DNA of 64,000 nucleotides from an uncultured Bacteroidaceae bacterium. Its GTDB lineage: Bacteria > Bacteroidota > Bacteroidia > Bacteroidales > Bacteroidaceae. Each line of letters starts with the position of its first letter. Within the stretch, counting starts at the first letter, position 1. A model generated the notes under the pieces. The model made no database searches. It was given only the letters and a program-made list of their open reading frames with translations, and was not told the origin of the DNA. The stretch is taken from assembly GCA_905235525.1 (NCBI GenBank), contig CAJOLW010000010.1:62001-126000 (forward strand), written 5' to 3'. The translations under genes were made by a program, and so were the position numbers. Positions 39,113 through 48,151 of the stretch are shown here, in pieces.

Positions 39113-39403
39113 ATGAAGTACCTCTACCTCATCTTATCCATTTTTCTTCTCCTTTGTCTCCTTCCGATGCCTTACAGTTACTATATGTTGGTCCGTTTCG
39201 TATCGATGGTGGCATTCGGAGTGATGGCTTATCGCTATTACACACAGAGCAAGGTGGCATTGACCATCACCTTTGTATCCCTTGCCTTGTTATTCCAACC
39301 CTTCATCAAGATAGCCCTTGGACGCACAATCTGGAACATCGTTGATGTGATGGTGGCGGTGTTGTTGGTGCTGTTATGGATGAAGGAAAGAAAAGGAATG
39401 TGA
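39113..39403 (+). CDS. Small multi-pass membrane protein (DUF6804-like)
   Basis: From ATG at 39113 the product is 96 residues with three to four hydrophobic segments, starting YLYLILSIFLLLCLLPMPYS and including VALTITFVSLALLFQPFIKI and IVDVMVAVLLVLLWMKERKG. The PMPYSYYMLVRF stretch and size are reminiscent of small DUF6804-type proteins; this is by memory only. It ends the cluster that starts at 35353. Confidence 0.6.
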   Translation: MKYLYLILSIFLLLCLLPMPYSYYMLVRFVSMVAFGVMAYRYYTQSKVALTITFVSLALLFQPFIKIALGRTIWNIVDVMVAVLLVLLWMKERKGM

Positions 39404-39521
39404 GTCCTTTCTGATGAATATCGCTTTCCTTATTGCGGACTTGTCGTCAGGGTGATTATGGAAACGACGTAAGCATAAGTGCGGCAGAGGCACCTCCTCT
39501 TTTTCCTTTGTGTCACACCCT

Positions 39522-39596
39522 CTAAGTCGAGGTCGACGACATCGATTGACCGATGTCGTCGATGTCGACTTGCCGATGTCGACGACGTCGATTTAG
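39522..39596. repeat. Large GC-rich palindrome built of GTCGAC/GATGTCG units
   Basis: The two ends (about 39522-39544 and 39574-39596) are inverted repeats with three mismatches in 23 bases. Nested inside is a perfect 10-bp stem (39535-39544 with 39551-39560). It contrasts with the AT-rich surroundings. With the element at 39774-39897 it fills the 683-base gap 39404-40086, where I see no gene. Confidence 0.7.
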
Positions 39597-39773
39597 GGGT
39601 TGTGTAAGGAGGGTAGTGGTGAAAGTGGAATAAGGGGTGTGGTGGAGGTGAAACAAAGATGGAAAGATATAAAAGATGGTTGGCACATGAAGGGGGGATT
39701 GAAACAAATTACCATAATTGCCATAATTCTTATCGCTAATTATAATTACTCAACTTTTGCAAGTGCTCAACTT

Positions 39774-39897
39774 CTTTGGAGTTAAAGGAGTTAGAGGAGT
39801 TAAAGTAGTTAAAGCCAAATGATATGCTGGTGTCAGAGTATCGGCTTTTAACTCCTGAGCGTAGCGATAACTCCTTATAACTCCTTTAACTCCAAAG
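39774..39897. repeat. Long cruciform-forming inverted repeat with GGAGTTA units
   Basis: A perfect 20-bp inverted repeat (39774-39793 with 39878-39897) encloses further GGAGTTAAAG/TTTAACTCC copies and an inner near-perfect stem (about 39809-39816 with 39843-39852). Unit-like repeats (AGGAGTTA) occur at 6-12 base spacing in both arms. It could be a mobile-element end, a structured RNA or a recombination site. Confidence 0.7.
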
Positions 39898-39975
39898 CAA
39901 TAAAACATACGAAACTTGAATAATTATAGAAGATTGCCAAAAATCACGAGATACTTCATATTTTTTGCGAAATAG

Positions 39976-40006
39976 TTTGTCTGTTCGGAAAAAAGTTGTA
40001 ACTTTG
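39976..40006 (+). promoter_or_regulatory. Promoter for the Abi leader RNA and gene
   Basis: TTTG (39976-39979), 19 bases, then TAACTTTG (39999-40006) is an excellent match to the Bacteroidetes consensus. The transcript should start near 40012, directly before the structured leader. Confidence 0.78.
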
Positions 40007-40016
40007 CATCGATAAA

Positions 40017-40071
40017 TCCCACCACACTTCTCGTCCGCAAGGCCAGTGCACCAGGGTGGGACTTCGTTTTT
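40017..40071 (+). ncRNA. Structured leader RNA upstream of the Abi gene, possible RNA antitoxin
   Basis: A 7-bp outer stem UCCCACC/GGUGGGA (40017-40023 with 40055-40061) encloses a 4-bp stem CACU/AGUG (40025-40028 with 40045-40048) and a CC-GCAA-GG GNRA tetraloop hairpin (40035-40042). Five T follow at 40067-40071, so transcription could end before the Abi start at 40087. The promoter lies immediately upstream. AbiF-type systems are known to carry a non-coding RNA next to the toxin gene; that this is such an RNA is inference from position and structure. Confidence 0.5.
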
Positions 40072-40086
40072 ATAGACATTTGGAGT

Positions 40087-40985
40087 ATGAGATATACTAA
40101 GCAGACAATAACCCTCGCTGAGCAGATTAGGACGCTGCAGACGCGAGGGCTTACTATTGAAAATGAAACTGATGCGGCTCTCTTGCTTGAGCGTATCAGT
40201 TATTTCCGGCTAGCAGACTATTGGCGGCCTTTGGAAACAGACAAGGTGACCCATCAGTTTGCGGCAGGAAGCAGTTTCTCAGAGGATGTGACATGCTACA
40301 ATTTTGATAAGGAACTGAAAGTCCTGCTTTTTCTCAGCCATACAGACGATTGAGGTGGCAGTGCGAGCGAAAGTAATTAAGCATTTCTCACATACATCAG
40401 GCCCATTCTGGTTTATGGAGATATCAAATGCTGTTGACGTGGGTCATTTCCAGTCGAACCTTGCTCGTGTACGTACAGAAGTGGCACGTTCTAAGGAGTC
40501 GTATATCAAGGAACACTTCCAAGAATATGATGATCCTGACTTGCCGCCTGTATGGAAAACATTGGAGGTTGTTTCTCTTGGCACACTGTCGAAACTCATC
40601 AGCAATTTCTCAGATAACAATGCAAAGAACCTTGTCGCTGCTGATTTTCGGCTTCCACAGTTCCTTGTCCTAGACAGACAGTTGGTTAGAGAGTTTAACA
40701 GCTCTTAGGAACTATATTGCTCACCATGCCAGAATTTGGAATCGCCGTTTTCCTCAGAAACCAGAATTGTTGCGGCGTTCACGCTGTCCTTGGATAACCA
40801 TTAGCCCTCGCCAGCCATTTAAGTTGTATTCAATACTCTGTTGTATTGCTTATTGGTTAAATGCCATTGACGATAAGAACTCATTCGTGTCAGATTTCAA
40901 GGCCTTGCTGACAAAGTATCCCACAATAAATCCTGCACTCATGGGCTTTCCTCCTTCGTGGAGTCTGGAGCCGTTATGGAAGTGA
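40087..40985 (+). pseudogene. Abi_2 (AbiD/AbiF-type) abortive-infection protein, two frameshifts
   Basis: Three consecutive frames together give one Abi_2-family protein of nearly 300 residues. The first (40087-40353) has the family start TLAEQIRTLQTRGLTIENET and LERISYFRLADYWRP. The second (to 40708) has VAVRAKVIKHFSHTSGPFWF and LPPVWKTLEVVSLGTLSKLI. The third (to 40985) has the catalytic-type motif LRNYIAHHARIWNRRF. HEPN-like R-N-x-x-x-H residues are therefore present. Each junction needs one base removed: a T in the T-run near 40330 and a T near 40703. Abi_2 proteins are phage-defence RNases. Either the gene is decaying or the sequence has indels. Confidence 0.82.
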
Positions 40986-40989
40986 ATAG

Positions 40990-41040
40990 GGTGGCATCCA
41001 AAATCATAAGGCAAAACCTTTATTCGATTTTCATGCCACC
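40990..41040 (+). terminator. Imperfect hairpin after the Abi gene
   Basis: GGTGGCAT at 40990-40997, continued by a mismatch and AAAATC, pairs with GATTTT-ATGCCACC ending at 41040. It starts just after the stop at 40985. No T-run is seen, so termination is uncertain. Confidence 0.4.
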
Positions 41041-41159
41041 GGGGAGGGACGGGGTTGAAAGGTGGAGTTTGCGAAAGTGGTGTTTTGGGATGGTTTTTGC
41101 CTTTTTCTGTGGGAAGGGGCATTTTTTCTTGTGTTTGTTTTCCCCCTCCCAAAAAGCCG

Positions 41160-41167
41160 TATCTTTG
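41160..41167 (+). promoter_or_regulatory. -7 box (TATCTTTG) for the methylmalonyl-CoA operon
   Basis: TATCTTTG lies 96 bases before the epimerase start. TTTG at 41134-41137 is two bases further away than usual. Confidence 0.6.
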
Positions 41168-41263
41168 TAGAGATTTTGTGGCATACCGTCAGTGGTGTGT
41201 CCCATTCTTTTTGTGATGAAAAATTGCCTAACAACATTCATTATTTAATAAATAAAATTCATT

Positions 41264-41677
41264 ATGAAGATTTCAAGAATTGATCACCTAGGAATAGGTG
41301 TAGAGAGCATTGACGCAGTGCTCCCTTATTTCGAGAATGTGCTTGGCCTCAAGTGCTATGCCGTGGAAGAAGTGGAAGACCAGAAAGTGAAGACTGCTTT
41401 CTTGAAGGTTGGCGAAGTGAAACTGGAACTCTTGGAGCCAACATCTCCAGAGTCTGCTGTAGCCAAGTGGCTGGAGAAGGGCGGCAAGGGCGTTCATCAT
41501 GTGGCATTCGCTGTTGAAGACGGTGTGGCTGAAGCACTCGTTGAGGCAGAAGGTAAGGGCATCCGCTTGATTGACAAGACTCCACGTCCGGGAGCAGAGC
41601 AGATGATGATTGGTTTCCTCCATCCAAAGACTACTGCTGGCATTTTGACAGAACTTTGTGAACCACAGAATAAGTAA
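41264..41677 (+). CDS. mce: Methylmalonyl-CoA epimerase
   Basis: The 137-residue protein is a vicinal-oxygen-chelate enzyme that interconverts the (R)- and (S)-forms of methylmalonyl-CoA. [20 protein letters not shown] at the N-terminus (metal ligand His), [33 protein letters not shown] (second His) and the C-terminal [14 protein letters not shown] are typical. It heads an operon with all methylmalonyl-CoA decarboxylase subunits, matching its role upstream of decarboxylation. Confidence 0.95.
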   Translation: MKISRIDHLGIGVESIDAVLPYFENVLGLKCYAVEEVEDQKVKTAFLKVGEVKLELLEPTSPESAVAKWLEKGGKGVHHVAFAVEDGVAEALVEAEGKGIRLIDKTPRPGAEQMMIGFLHPKTTAGILTELCEPQNK

Positions 41678-41681
41678 TATT

Positions 41682-43247
41682 ATGAGTAAGCAAACAGAAA
41701 GAATACAGGAGTTGATTGAACTCCGTCAGAAAGCGCGTCTGGGTGGTGGCGAGAAAGCCATTGACAAGCAGCACGCAAAGGGTAAGTTCACGGCTCGTGA
41801 ACGGATTGCCATGCTCCTCGACGAGGGCAGTTTTGAAGAGTATGATATGTTCAAACTCCACCGTTGCACCAACTTCGGCATGGAGAAGAAGCAGTATCTT
41901 GGCGACGGTGTCGTGACCGGTTCTGGTACAATCGGTGGACGCCTCGTCTTTATTTTTGCCCAGGATTTCACTGTGAATGCAGGTTCTCTCTCCGAGACCA
42001 TGAGCCAGAAGATCTGCAAGATTATGGATATGGCCATGAAGGTGGGTGCACCTGTCATCGGCATCAACGACTCAGGTGGTGCTCGTATTCAGGAGGGTAT
42101 CAACGCTTTGGCTGGTTATGCAGAGATTTTCCAGCGTAACATCATGGCTTCAGGTGTGATTCCTCAGATTTCTGGTATCTTCGGCCCTTGTGCAGGTGGT
42201 GCTGTTTATTCACCCGCTTTGACCGACTTCACGCTCATGATGGAGAACACCTCGTTCATGTTCCTGACAGGTCCTGCCGTGGTGAAGACTGTGACTGGCG
42301 AGGATGTTGACCAGGAGAGCCTCGGTGGTGCATCTGTTCACTCCACCAAGTCTGGTGTGACCCACTTCACCGCAGCCACCGAGGAAGAGGCGATGGCGAT
42401 GATTCAGCAACTCATCTCCTACATTCCTCAGAACAATCAGGAGGAGACTCCACGTGTGGAATGCACTGACCCCATCGACCGTCTGGAAGATTCGCTCAAC
42501 GAAATCATCCCAGACAATCCTAATCAGGCATACGACATGTACAAGGTCATTGCTGCCACCGTCGATAACGGCGAGTTCTTCGAGGTGCAGCCACGCTATG
42601 CTCAGAACATCATCGTTGGTTTCGCACGTTTCAACGGCCGTTCGGTAGGTATCGTAGCCAACCAACCAAGCAAGTTCGCTGGTGTGCTCGACTGCAACGC
42701 TTCTCGCAAGGGTGCCCGTTTCGTCCGCTTCTGCGATGCCTTCAACATTCCAATCGTAAGTTTCGTCGATGTGCCGGGCTTCCTGCCAGGTACAGGTCAG
42801 GAATACAACGCTGTCATCCTGCATGGTGCTAAACTCCTCTACGCTTACGGAGAGGCTACCGTGCCAAAGGTGACCGTCACCCTGCGCAAGTCTTACGGTG
42901 GTTCACACATCGTGATGTCATGTAAGCAACTGCGTGGCGACATCAACTACGCATGGCCATCAGCCGAAATCGCCGTGATGGGTGCCAGCGGTGCAGCCGC
43001 TGTGCTCTATGCCCGCGAGGCAAAGCAGATCAAGGAAGAGGGTGGGGATGCCAAGGCATTCATCGCCGAGAAGGAGGAGGAATACTCCAAACTCTTCGCC
43101 AATCCTTATCAGGCTGCCAAGTATGGCTACATTGACGATGTCATCGAGCCACGCAACACTCGTTTCCGCGTCATCCGCGCCCTCGAGCAGTTGGCAAACA
43201 AGTCACTTACTAATCCTGCTAAGAAGCACGGTAATATTCCATTGTAA
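41682..43247 (+). CDS. mmdA: Methylmalonyl-CoA decarboxylase alpha subunit (carboxyltransferase)
   Basis: From ATG at 41682 the product is 521 residues, a complete acyl-CoA carboxylase beta-type carboxyltransferase: [20 protein letters not shown], the oxyanion/CoA regions [20 protein letters not shown] and [17 protein letters not shown], and [20 protein letters not shown] near residue 360. The presence of Na+-pump subunits downstream indicates methylmalonyl-CoA decarboxylase rather than a biosynthetic carboxylase. The start was chosen because the frame opening at 41658 overlaps mce and lacks the conserved MSKQTERIQ start. Confidence 0.94.
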   Translation: MSKQTERIQELIELRQKARLGGGEKAIDKQHAKGKFTARERIAMLLDEGSFEEYDMFKLHRCTNFGMEKKQYLGDGVVTGSGTIGGRLVFIFAQDFTVNAGSLSETMSQKICKIMDMAMKVGAPVIGINDSGGARIQEGINALAGYAEIFQRNIMASGVIPQISGIFGPCAGGAVYSPALTDFTLMMENTSFMFLTGPAVVKTVTGEDVDQESLGGASVHSTKSGVTHFTAATEEEAMAMIQQLISYIPQNNQEETPRVECTDPIDRLEDSLNEIIPDNPNQAYDMYKVIAATVDNGEFFEVQPRYAQNIIVGFARFNGRSVGIVANQPSKFAGVLDCNASRKGARFVRFCDAFNIPIVSFVDVPGFLPGTGQEYNAVILHGAKLLYAYGEATVPKVTVTLRKSYGGSHIVMSCKQLRGDINYAWPSAEIAVMGASGAAAVLYAREAKQIKEEGGDAKAFIAEKEEEYSKLFANPYQAAKYGYIDDVIEPRNTRFRVIRALEQLANKSLTNPAKKHGNIPL

Positions 43248-43252
43248 GCATT

Positions 43253-44287
43253 ATGAGAAAGATTTTATCAGTTATCTCATTCCTCGTGGCTTCAACTGCT
43301 GCATTCGCACAGGGCGCACACGACTTCAAACTCAACGAAGTCTTCGTCTATACCCCTTCGTGCTGCCAGGACGATGCTGCATGCTGCATCAGCGACTCCG
43401 CTTGCTGCATCAGCAACTCTGCTGCCAGCACCTGCGAAAAGCAAGCAAGTTACGTGGATGAATACGGTCAGCCTGCCTCATGGATTGAAATCGAGAACAC
43501 TTCTTATTCCACCCACGACATAAGAAACTGTTTCCTCACCATCAATCCCGCAGTGCTCGACAAGAATATGCCTGCACCTGAGCGTGAAAAACTCATGTCA
43601 GCCATCCCTGCAGGTGACCCACGCACTTCGCTTTCAGCCAAGCAACGCATTACGCTTTTTGCCGATGGCAATGTGAACCGTGGTACACTTCACCTCAACT
43701 TCACACTTCCTGTGGGTGAGTCGTTCACCATCTATCTCTTCGACGGCAACGCTGTTGACCTCTTGGATTCTGTTCGTGTAGAGGCTCTCCCAGCAGGCTC
43801 AAGTTTCGCTCGCATCAACGATGCAGAATGGCAAGTGCTTGAGGCAGATAAGGTGACTCCAAACGCTCCCAACATTGCCTACCACAACGACAAAATCAAG
43901 GAGTTCAAGGAGAAAGATCCTTACGGCATCGCCATGACCCTCATGTGCATGGGTGTTGTGTTCTCATGCCTCATCTTGCTCTTCGTGTTCTTCCACATCT
44001 TCGGATGGGCAATGAACCGTGCAGCCAAGTTGGCTCGTGTACGTGCCATCCGTGCCATCCACGAGCAGGCAGCCAAGGTGGTTGAGATGGCTAAGCAAGG
44101 TACAACCGAAACCAAGGGTATCGACATGGAGACCTACACAGCCGTTATCGGTCTGGCACTCCATGAGTACTTCGGTGGCACCCACGACCTTGAGTCGGGT
44201 GTCCTGACCATCCACCAGACACCTACCACGTGGGCAGACAAGAGCCACGAACTCCGTGTGACCCCACAGCATCATCAAGCAAACTAA
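43253..44287 (+). CDS. OadG-type delta subunit of the decarboxylase with N-terminal lamin-tail-like domain
   Basis: The 344-residue protein begins with a signal peptide (LSVISFLVASTAAFAQ), then a region of about 170 residues with LTD-like strands (ASWIEIENTSYSTHD, ITLFADGNVNRGTLHLNF, SVRVEALPAGSSFARINDAE), and one membrane helix (MTLMCMGVVFSCLILLFVFF, about residues 225-245) with a cytoplasmic OadG-like tail. OadG-type subunits hold the Na+ pump together. An unusual Cys-rich segment (SCCQDDAACCISDSACC) at about residues 37-60 is described as a finding. Confidence 0.82.
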   Translation: MRKILSVISFLVASTAAFAQGAHDFKLNEVFVYTPSCCQDDAACCISDSACCISNSAASTCEKQASYVDEYGQPASWIEIENTSYSTHDIRNCFLTINPAVLDKNMPAPEREKLMSAIPAGDPRTSLSAKQRITLFADGNVNRGTLHLNFTLPVGESFTIYLFDGNAVDLLDSVRVEALPAGSSFARINDAEWQVLEADKVTPNAPNIAYHNDKIKEFKEKDPYGIAMTLMCMGVVFSCLILLFVFFHIFGWAMNRAAKLARVRAIRAIHEQAAKVVEMAKQGTTETKGIDMETYTAVIGLALHEYFGGTHDLESGVLTIHQTPTTWADKSHELRVTPQHHQAN

Positions 44288-44305
44288 AACAACAAAACAG
44301 ATAAC

Positions 44306-44734
44306 ATGAAAGAATACAATTATAAAATCAAAGGTGCTCCTTACAATGTGAAAATCAACGGCATTGAAGAGAACATCGCCAAAGTTGAAGTGAACGGCAT
44401 CGAGTTCGAGGTGGAACTTGAAAAGCCAGTTGCTCAGCCCAAACCAGTCGTACGTGCAGTTGCTGCTCCCGTCAAGACTGTCGAGGCTCCCAAAGAGGCA
44501 CAGGAGGCTGTCGAGGCAGGTGTATCTGCCGTTCGTGCACCGCTGCCAGGTACCATCAACGACATCAAGGTTACTGTTGGACAGGCAGTCAAGAAGGGCG
44601 AGACCGTCGTTGTGCTCGAAGCCATGAAGATGGAAAACAACATCGATGCCGACCGCGACGGAAAGGTTCAGGAAGTGAAAGTGCAGAAGGGTGACACCGT
44701 TATGGAAGGTGCCATCCTCATCACTATCGCCTAA
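44306..44734 (+). CDS. mmdC: Biotin carboxyl-carrier subunit of methylmalonyl-CoA decarboxylase
   Basis: The 142-residue protein has a short N-terminal part (YKIKGAPYNVKINGI), an Ala/Pro/Val/Lys linker (about residues 45-75) and a biotinyl domain with the biotinylation motif VVLEAMKMENNIDADRDGKV, whose central Lys carries biotin. It shuttles the carboxyl group between the carboxyltransferase and the membrane decarboxylase and is encoded between them. Confidence 0.93.
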   Translation: MKEYNYKIKGAPYNVKINGIEENIAKVEVNGIEFEVELEKPVAQPKPVVRAVAAPVKTVEAPKEAQEAVEAGVSAVRAPLPGTINDIKVTVGQAVKKGETVVVLEAMKMENNIDADRDGKVQEVKVQKGDTVMEGAILITIA

Positions 44735-44776
44735 AATAAGGTAACATAATAGTAAATCACAAAATTGTAAATCGCT

Positions 44777-45949
44777 ATGATGTTACTCGAAAGTGTTTCT
44801 ACAATGGACTTCATCGGAACGAAACTGGCCGATTTCTTGACTTACACAGGCTTTGCCAACGTGGAGTGGGCGAACATCATCATGATTGCTGTCGGCGCTT
44901 TCTTCATCTGGCTTGCCATTGCCAAGGACTTTGAGCCGCTGCTTCTTATTCCGATTGGTCTTGGCATCATCTTGGGAAACATTCCCTTCAAGGATGCCGG
45001 TCTTGAGATAGGTCTTTACGAGGATAACTCCGTGCTGAACATCTTCTACCAAGGTGTGCGGCAGGGATGGTATCCCCCTCTCGTGTTCCTCGGTATTGGT
45101 GCCATGACCGACTTCTCGGCGCTCATCGCCAATCCGAAACTCATGCTTATTGGCGCAGCCGCCCAGTTCGGTATCTTCGGAGCCTACATGGTGGCACTTG
45201 CACTTGGATTTGAGCCTAATCAGGCAGCAGGTATCGCCATTATCGGTGGTGCTGACGGCCCAACAGCCATCTTCCTTTCCAGCAAGTTAAGTCCTAACCT
45301 CATGGGAGCCATCGCTGTGTGTGCCTACTCCTACATGGCACTTGTGCCAGTCATCCAGCCGGGCATCATGAAACTGCTCACCACTCAGAAGCAGCGCCAA
45401 ATCAAGATGAAGCCAGCCCGTCAGGTCAGCCAGACAGAGAAGATGCTCTTCCCGATTGTCGGCTTGCTCATCACCACCTTCATCGTTCCGTCAGGTCTGC
45501 CACTGCTTGGCATGCTCTTCTTCGGTAACCTCCTCAAGGAGTCCACCAAGACCACGCGCCTTGCCAAGACTGCAGGTTCAGCCCTCAACGACATCGTGGT
45601 GATGCTCCTCGGTCTCACCGTGGGTTGCTCCACACAGGCATCGGAGTTCCTCACATGGAACACCATCTTCATCTTCATCATCGGTGCCTGCGCCTTTGTA
45701 GTGGCAACAGCCAGCGGTGTCATCTTCGTTCACATCATGAACCTCTTCCTCCCGAAGGGCCAGAAGATTAACCCGCTCATCGGTAATGCCGGTGTGTCAG
45801 CCGTTCCAATGGCAGCCCGCATCTCTCAGAACGAAGGCTTGAAGGCAGATCCTCACAACTACCTCCTCATGCACGCTATGGGTCCCAACGTGGCAGGTGT
45901 GATTGGTTCTGCTGTTGCAGCCGGTGTCCTGCTCGGCTTCCTCTCGTAA
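44777..45949 (+). CDS. mmdB: Na+-translocating decarboxylase beta subunit
   Basis: The 390-residue membrane protein decarboxylates carboxybiotin and pumps Na+ out. It has about nine membrane segments and the conserved motif IIGGADGPTAIFLSSKLSPN (about residues 155-175), including the aspartate needed for Na+/proton binding, as well as NAGVSAVPMAARISQNEGLK and the closing HAMGPNVAGVIGSAVAAG. It ends the operon, followed by a strong terminator. Confidence 0.95.
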   Translation: MMLLESVSTMDFIGTKLADFLTYTGFANVEWANIIMIAVGAFFIWLAIAKDFEPLLLIPIGLGIILGNIPFKDAGLEIGLYEDNSVLNIFYQGVRQGWYPPLVFLGIGAMTDFSALIANPKLMLIGAAAQFGIFGAYMVALALGFEPNQAAGIAIIGGADGPTAIFLSSKLSPNLMGAIAVCAYSYMALVPVIQPGIMKLLTTQKQRQIKMKPARQVSQTEKMLFPIVGLLITTFIVPSGLPLLGMLFFGNLLKESTKTTRLAKTAGSALNDIVVMLLGLTVGCSTQASEFLTWNTIFIFIIGACAFVVATASGVIFVHIMNLFLPKGQKINPLIGNAGVSAVPMAARISQNEGLKADPHNYLLMHAMGPNVAGVIGSAVAAGVLLGFLS

Positions 45950-45971
45950 AAGAAATTCATAATATTTATAT

Positions 45972-46013
45972 AAAAAGCAGGGGACACTTCTTACTGAGTG
46001 TCCCCTGCTTTTT
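45972..46013 (+). terminator. Intrinsic terminator after the decarboxylase operon
   Basis: A perfect 17-bp stem (45972-45988 with 45997-46013, 8-base loop) begins with A5 and ends with T5, so it can work in both directions. It lies 22 bases after the mmdB stop. Confidence 0.9.
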
Positions 46014-46068
46014 ATGTAGGTGTACATCATGAGGGCGAATGAGGTGTGCTTTCGTGTTCTAATAAAAA

Positions 46069-46131
46069 CGTACCCCTCGGCTACGGCAGAGCATAGTCGA
46101 GGGGTACGATATAGTGTAGTCGAGGGGCACG
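46069..46131. repeat. Palindromic element with TACCCCTCG/CGAGGGGTA cores
   Basis: CGTACCCCTCGGCTA (46069-46083) is repeated in inverted form at about 46094-46108 and again, with changes, at 46117-46131. It lies between two convergent genes, next to the esterase stop at 46134. The core is the same as that of the element at 23265-23329. Confidence 0.65.
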
Positions 46132-46133
46132 GT

Positions 46134-47039
<906 letters not shown>

Positions 47040-47091
47040 TTAGGTAAATGTTTTATTTTTTGACGCACGAATGGCTTCGTGGTTTAAATGT

Positions 47092-48117
47092 TTACTCCTT
47101 GGGAGCGGTGTTTTTGAACTCGTTGAGTTTGTCTGCCACCACGTCGAAGTCATCGGTGAGGGTGAGTTGCAGGTTCTTGTACTTGCCCATCTCAACAAGT
47201 TTCTCGAGGAATGGATAAACAGGCATTTCTTTGGTCCAGAAGTCGGTGCCGAGGAAAATCATCGGGCTGGAGAATCCGAAGGACTCATAGTGGTTCTGCA
47301 CTGCGTCTTGGAAAATCTCCTGCATGGTGCCTGCACTGCCTGGGGTGTAGATGATACCACCGAAGGCTACGGTGAGGATGAGGTCTTCGCGGATGCTGTT
47401 CTCGAAGAACTTGGCGATGTGGGTGGCGAAGGGTGCTGATGGCTCATGTCCGTAGAGGTAGGTGGGGATGCCGAGGCTGACATAGTTGCTCTCGAGGGGA
47501 TATTTCTTCATCACTTCGAAAGAGGATGCAAGCCAGCCTTCGTCCTTGAAGGAAGGTGCTTTGGCGAGCATCTCTACGGCATCGTCCACGTCGGCTTCGT
47601 TTCTGCCTGCCATCCATGCGCCGAGGTGAGTTGCCTCCATGGCACCAGGACCGCCGCCGCTGAGCATGATGAAGCCTTCTTCGGTCAGACGCTTGCTGAG
47701 GAGCACCACTTTCTTGTACATGGGGTCGGTGCGCAACAGGGCGTGTCCACCCATGATGCCGATGCAGAGACGTGAGTTGTGCTCTTTGAAGAATTCGTCG
47801 AGTGCCACGTGGATGCCGTGGTCGTGGAGAGTGCGAGCGAGCGACTCTTCCACATCGCGGGCTTGCTTACCCTTTTCGATGTAGTGCTGATAGACTTTGG
47901 TGTCATAGCAGGAATCGAAGGTCTCGGGTTTGGCAGGGTCATAGCCTGCATAGAGGTCTTCCGCATTGTAGAGTGATGTGCGGTTGATGTCGTAAGGTAC
48001 GGTTTTCAGATAGTCCATAGCCTTGTCTGTGAATAATTGGTTAGTGTTGGTTGCTTGTTTGTTGCAGGCTGTTGCCGCAACGAGCAGCGTGAGGGCTGCC
48101 AGATAGTTTTTTTTCAT
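47092..48117 (-). CDS. LOG-family (lysine-decarboxylase-like) protein with lipoprotein signal
   Basis: The 341-residue protein starts with a lipoprotein signal (LAALTLLVAATAC, then NKQ; Cys18) and carries a Rossmann LOG domain: HALLRTDPMYKKVVLLSKRL, MLSGGGPGAMEATHLGAWMA (about residues 150-170) and YTPGSAGTMQEIFQDA (about 255-270). In standard LOG proteins the latter is PGGxGTxxE; here a Ser replaces the second Gly. The family removes ribose 5-phosphate from cytokinin nucleotides or related nucleotides. A periplasmic or membrane location would be unusual. It is upstream of the esterase on the same strand. Confidence 0.82.
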   Translation of the reverse strand: MKKNYLAALTLLVAATACNKQATNTNQLFTDKAMDYLKTVPYDINRTSLYNAEDLYAGYDPAKPETFDSCYDTKVYQHYIEKGKQARDVEESLARTLHDHGIHVALDEFFKEHNSRLCIGIMGGHALLRTDPMYKKVVLLSKRLTEEGFIMLSGGGPGAMEATHLGAWMAGRNEADVDDAVEMLAKAPSFKDEGWLASSFEVMKKYPLESNYVSLGIPTYLYGHEPSAPFATHIAKFFENSIREDLILTVAFGGIIYTPGSAGTMQEIFQDAVQNHYESFGFSSPMIFLGTDFWTKEMPVYPFLEKLVEMGKYKNLQLTLTDDFDVVADKLNEFKNTAPKE

Positions 48118-48151
48118 TGCTGAATTAGTATTTAGGTGTTAATATTATATT

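Noticed and set aside
39600-39785. 61-codon frame in the palindrome-rich gap
   Set aside because: Contains a hydrophobic stretch by chance (AT-rich DNA) but runs into the arm of the inverted repeat and has no upstream signals.
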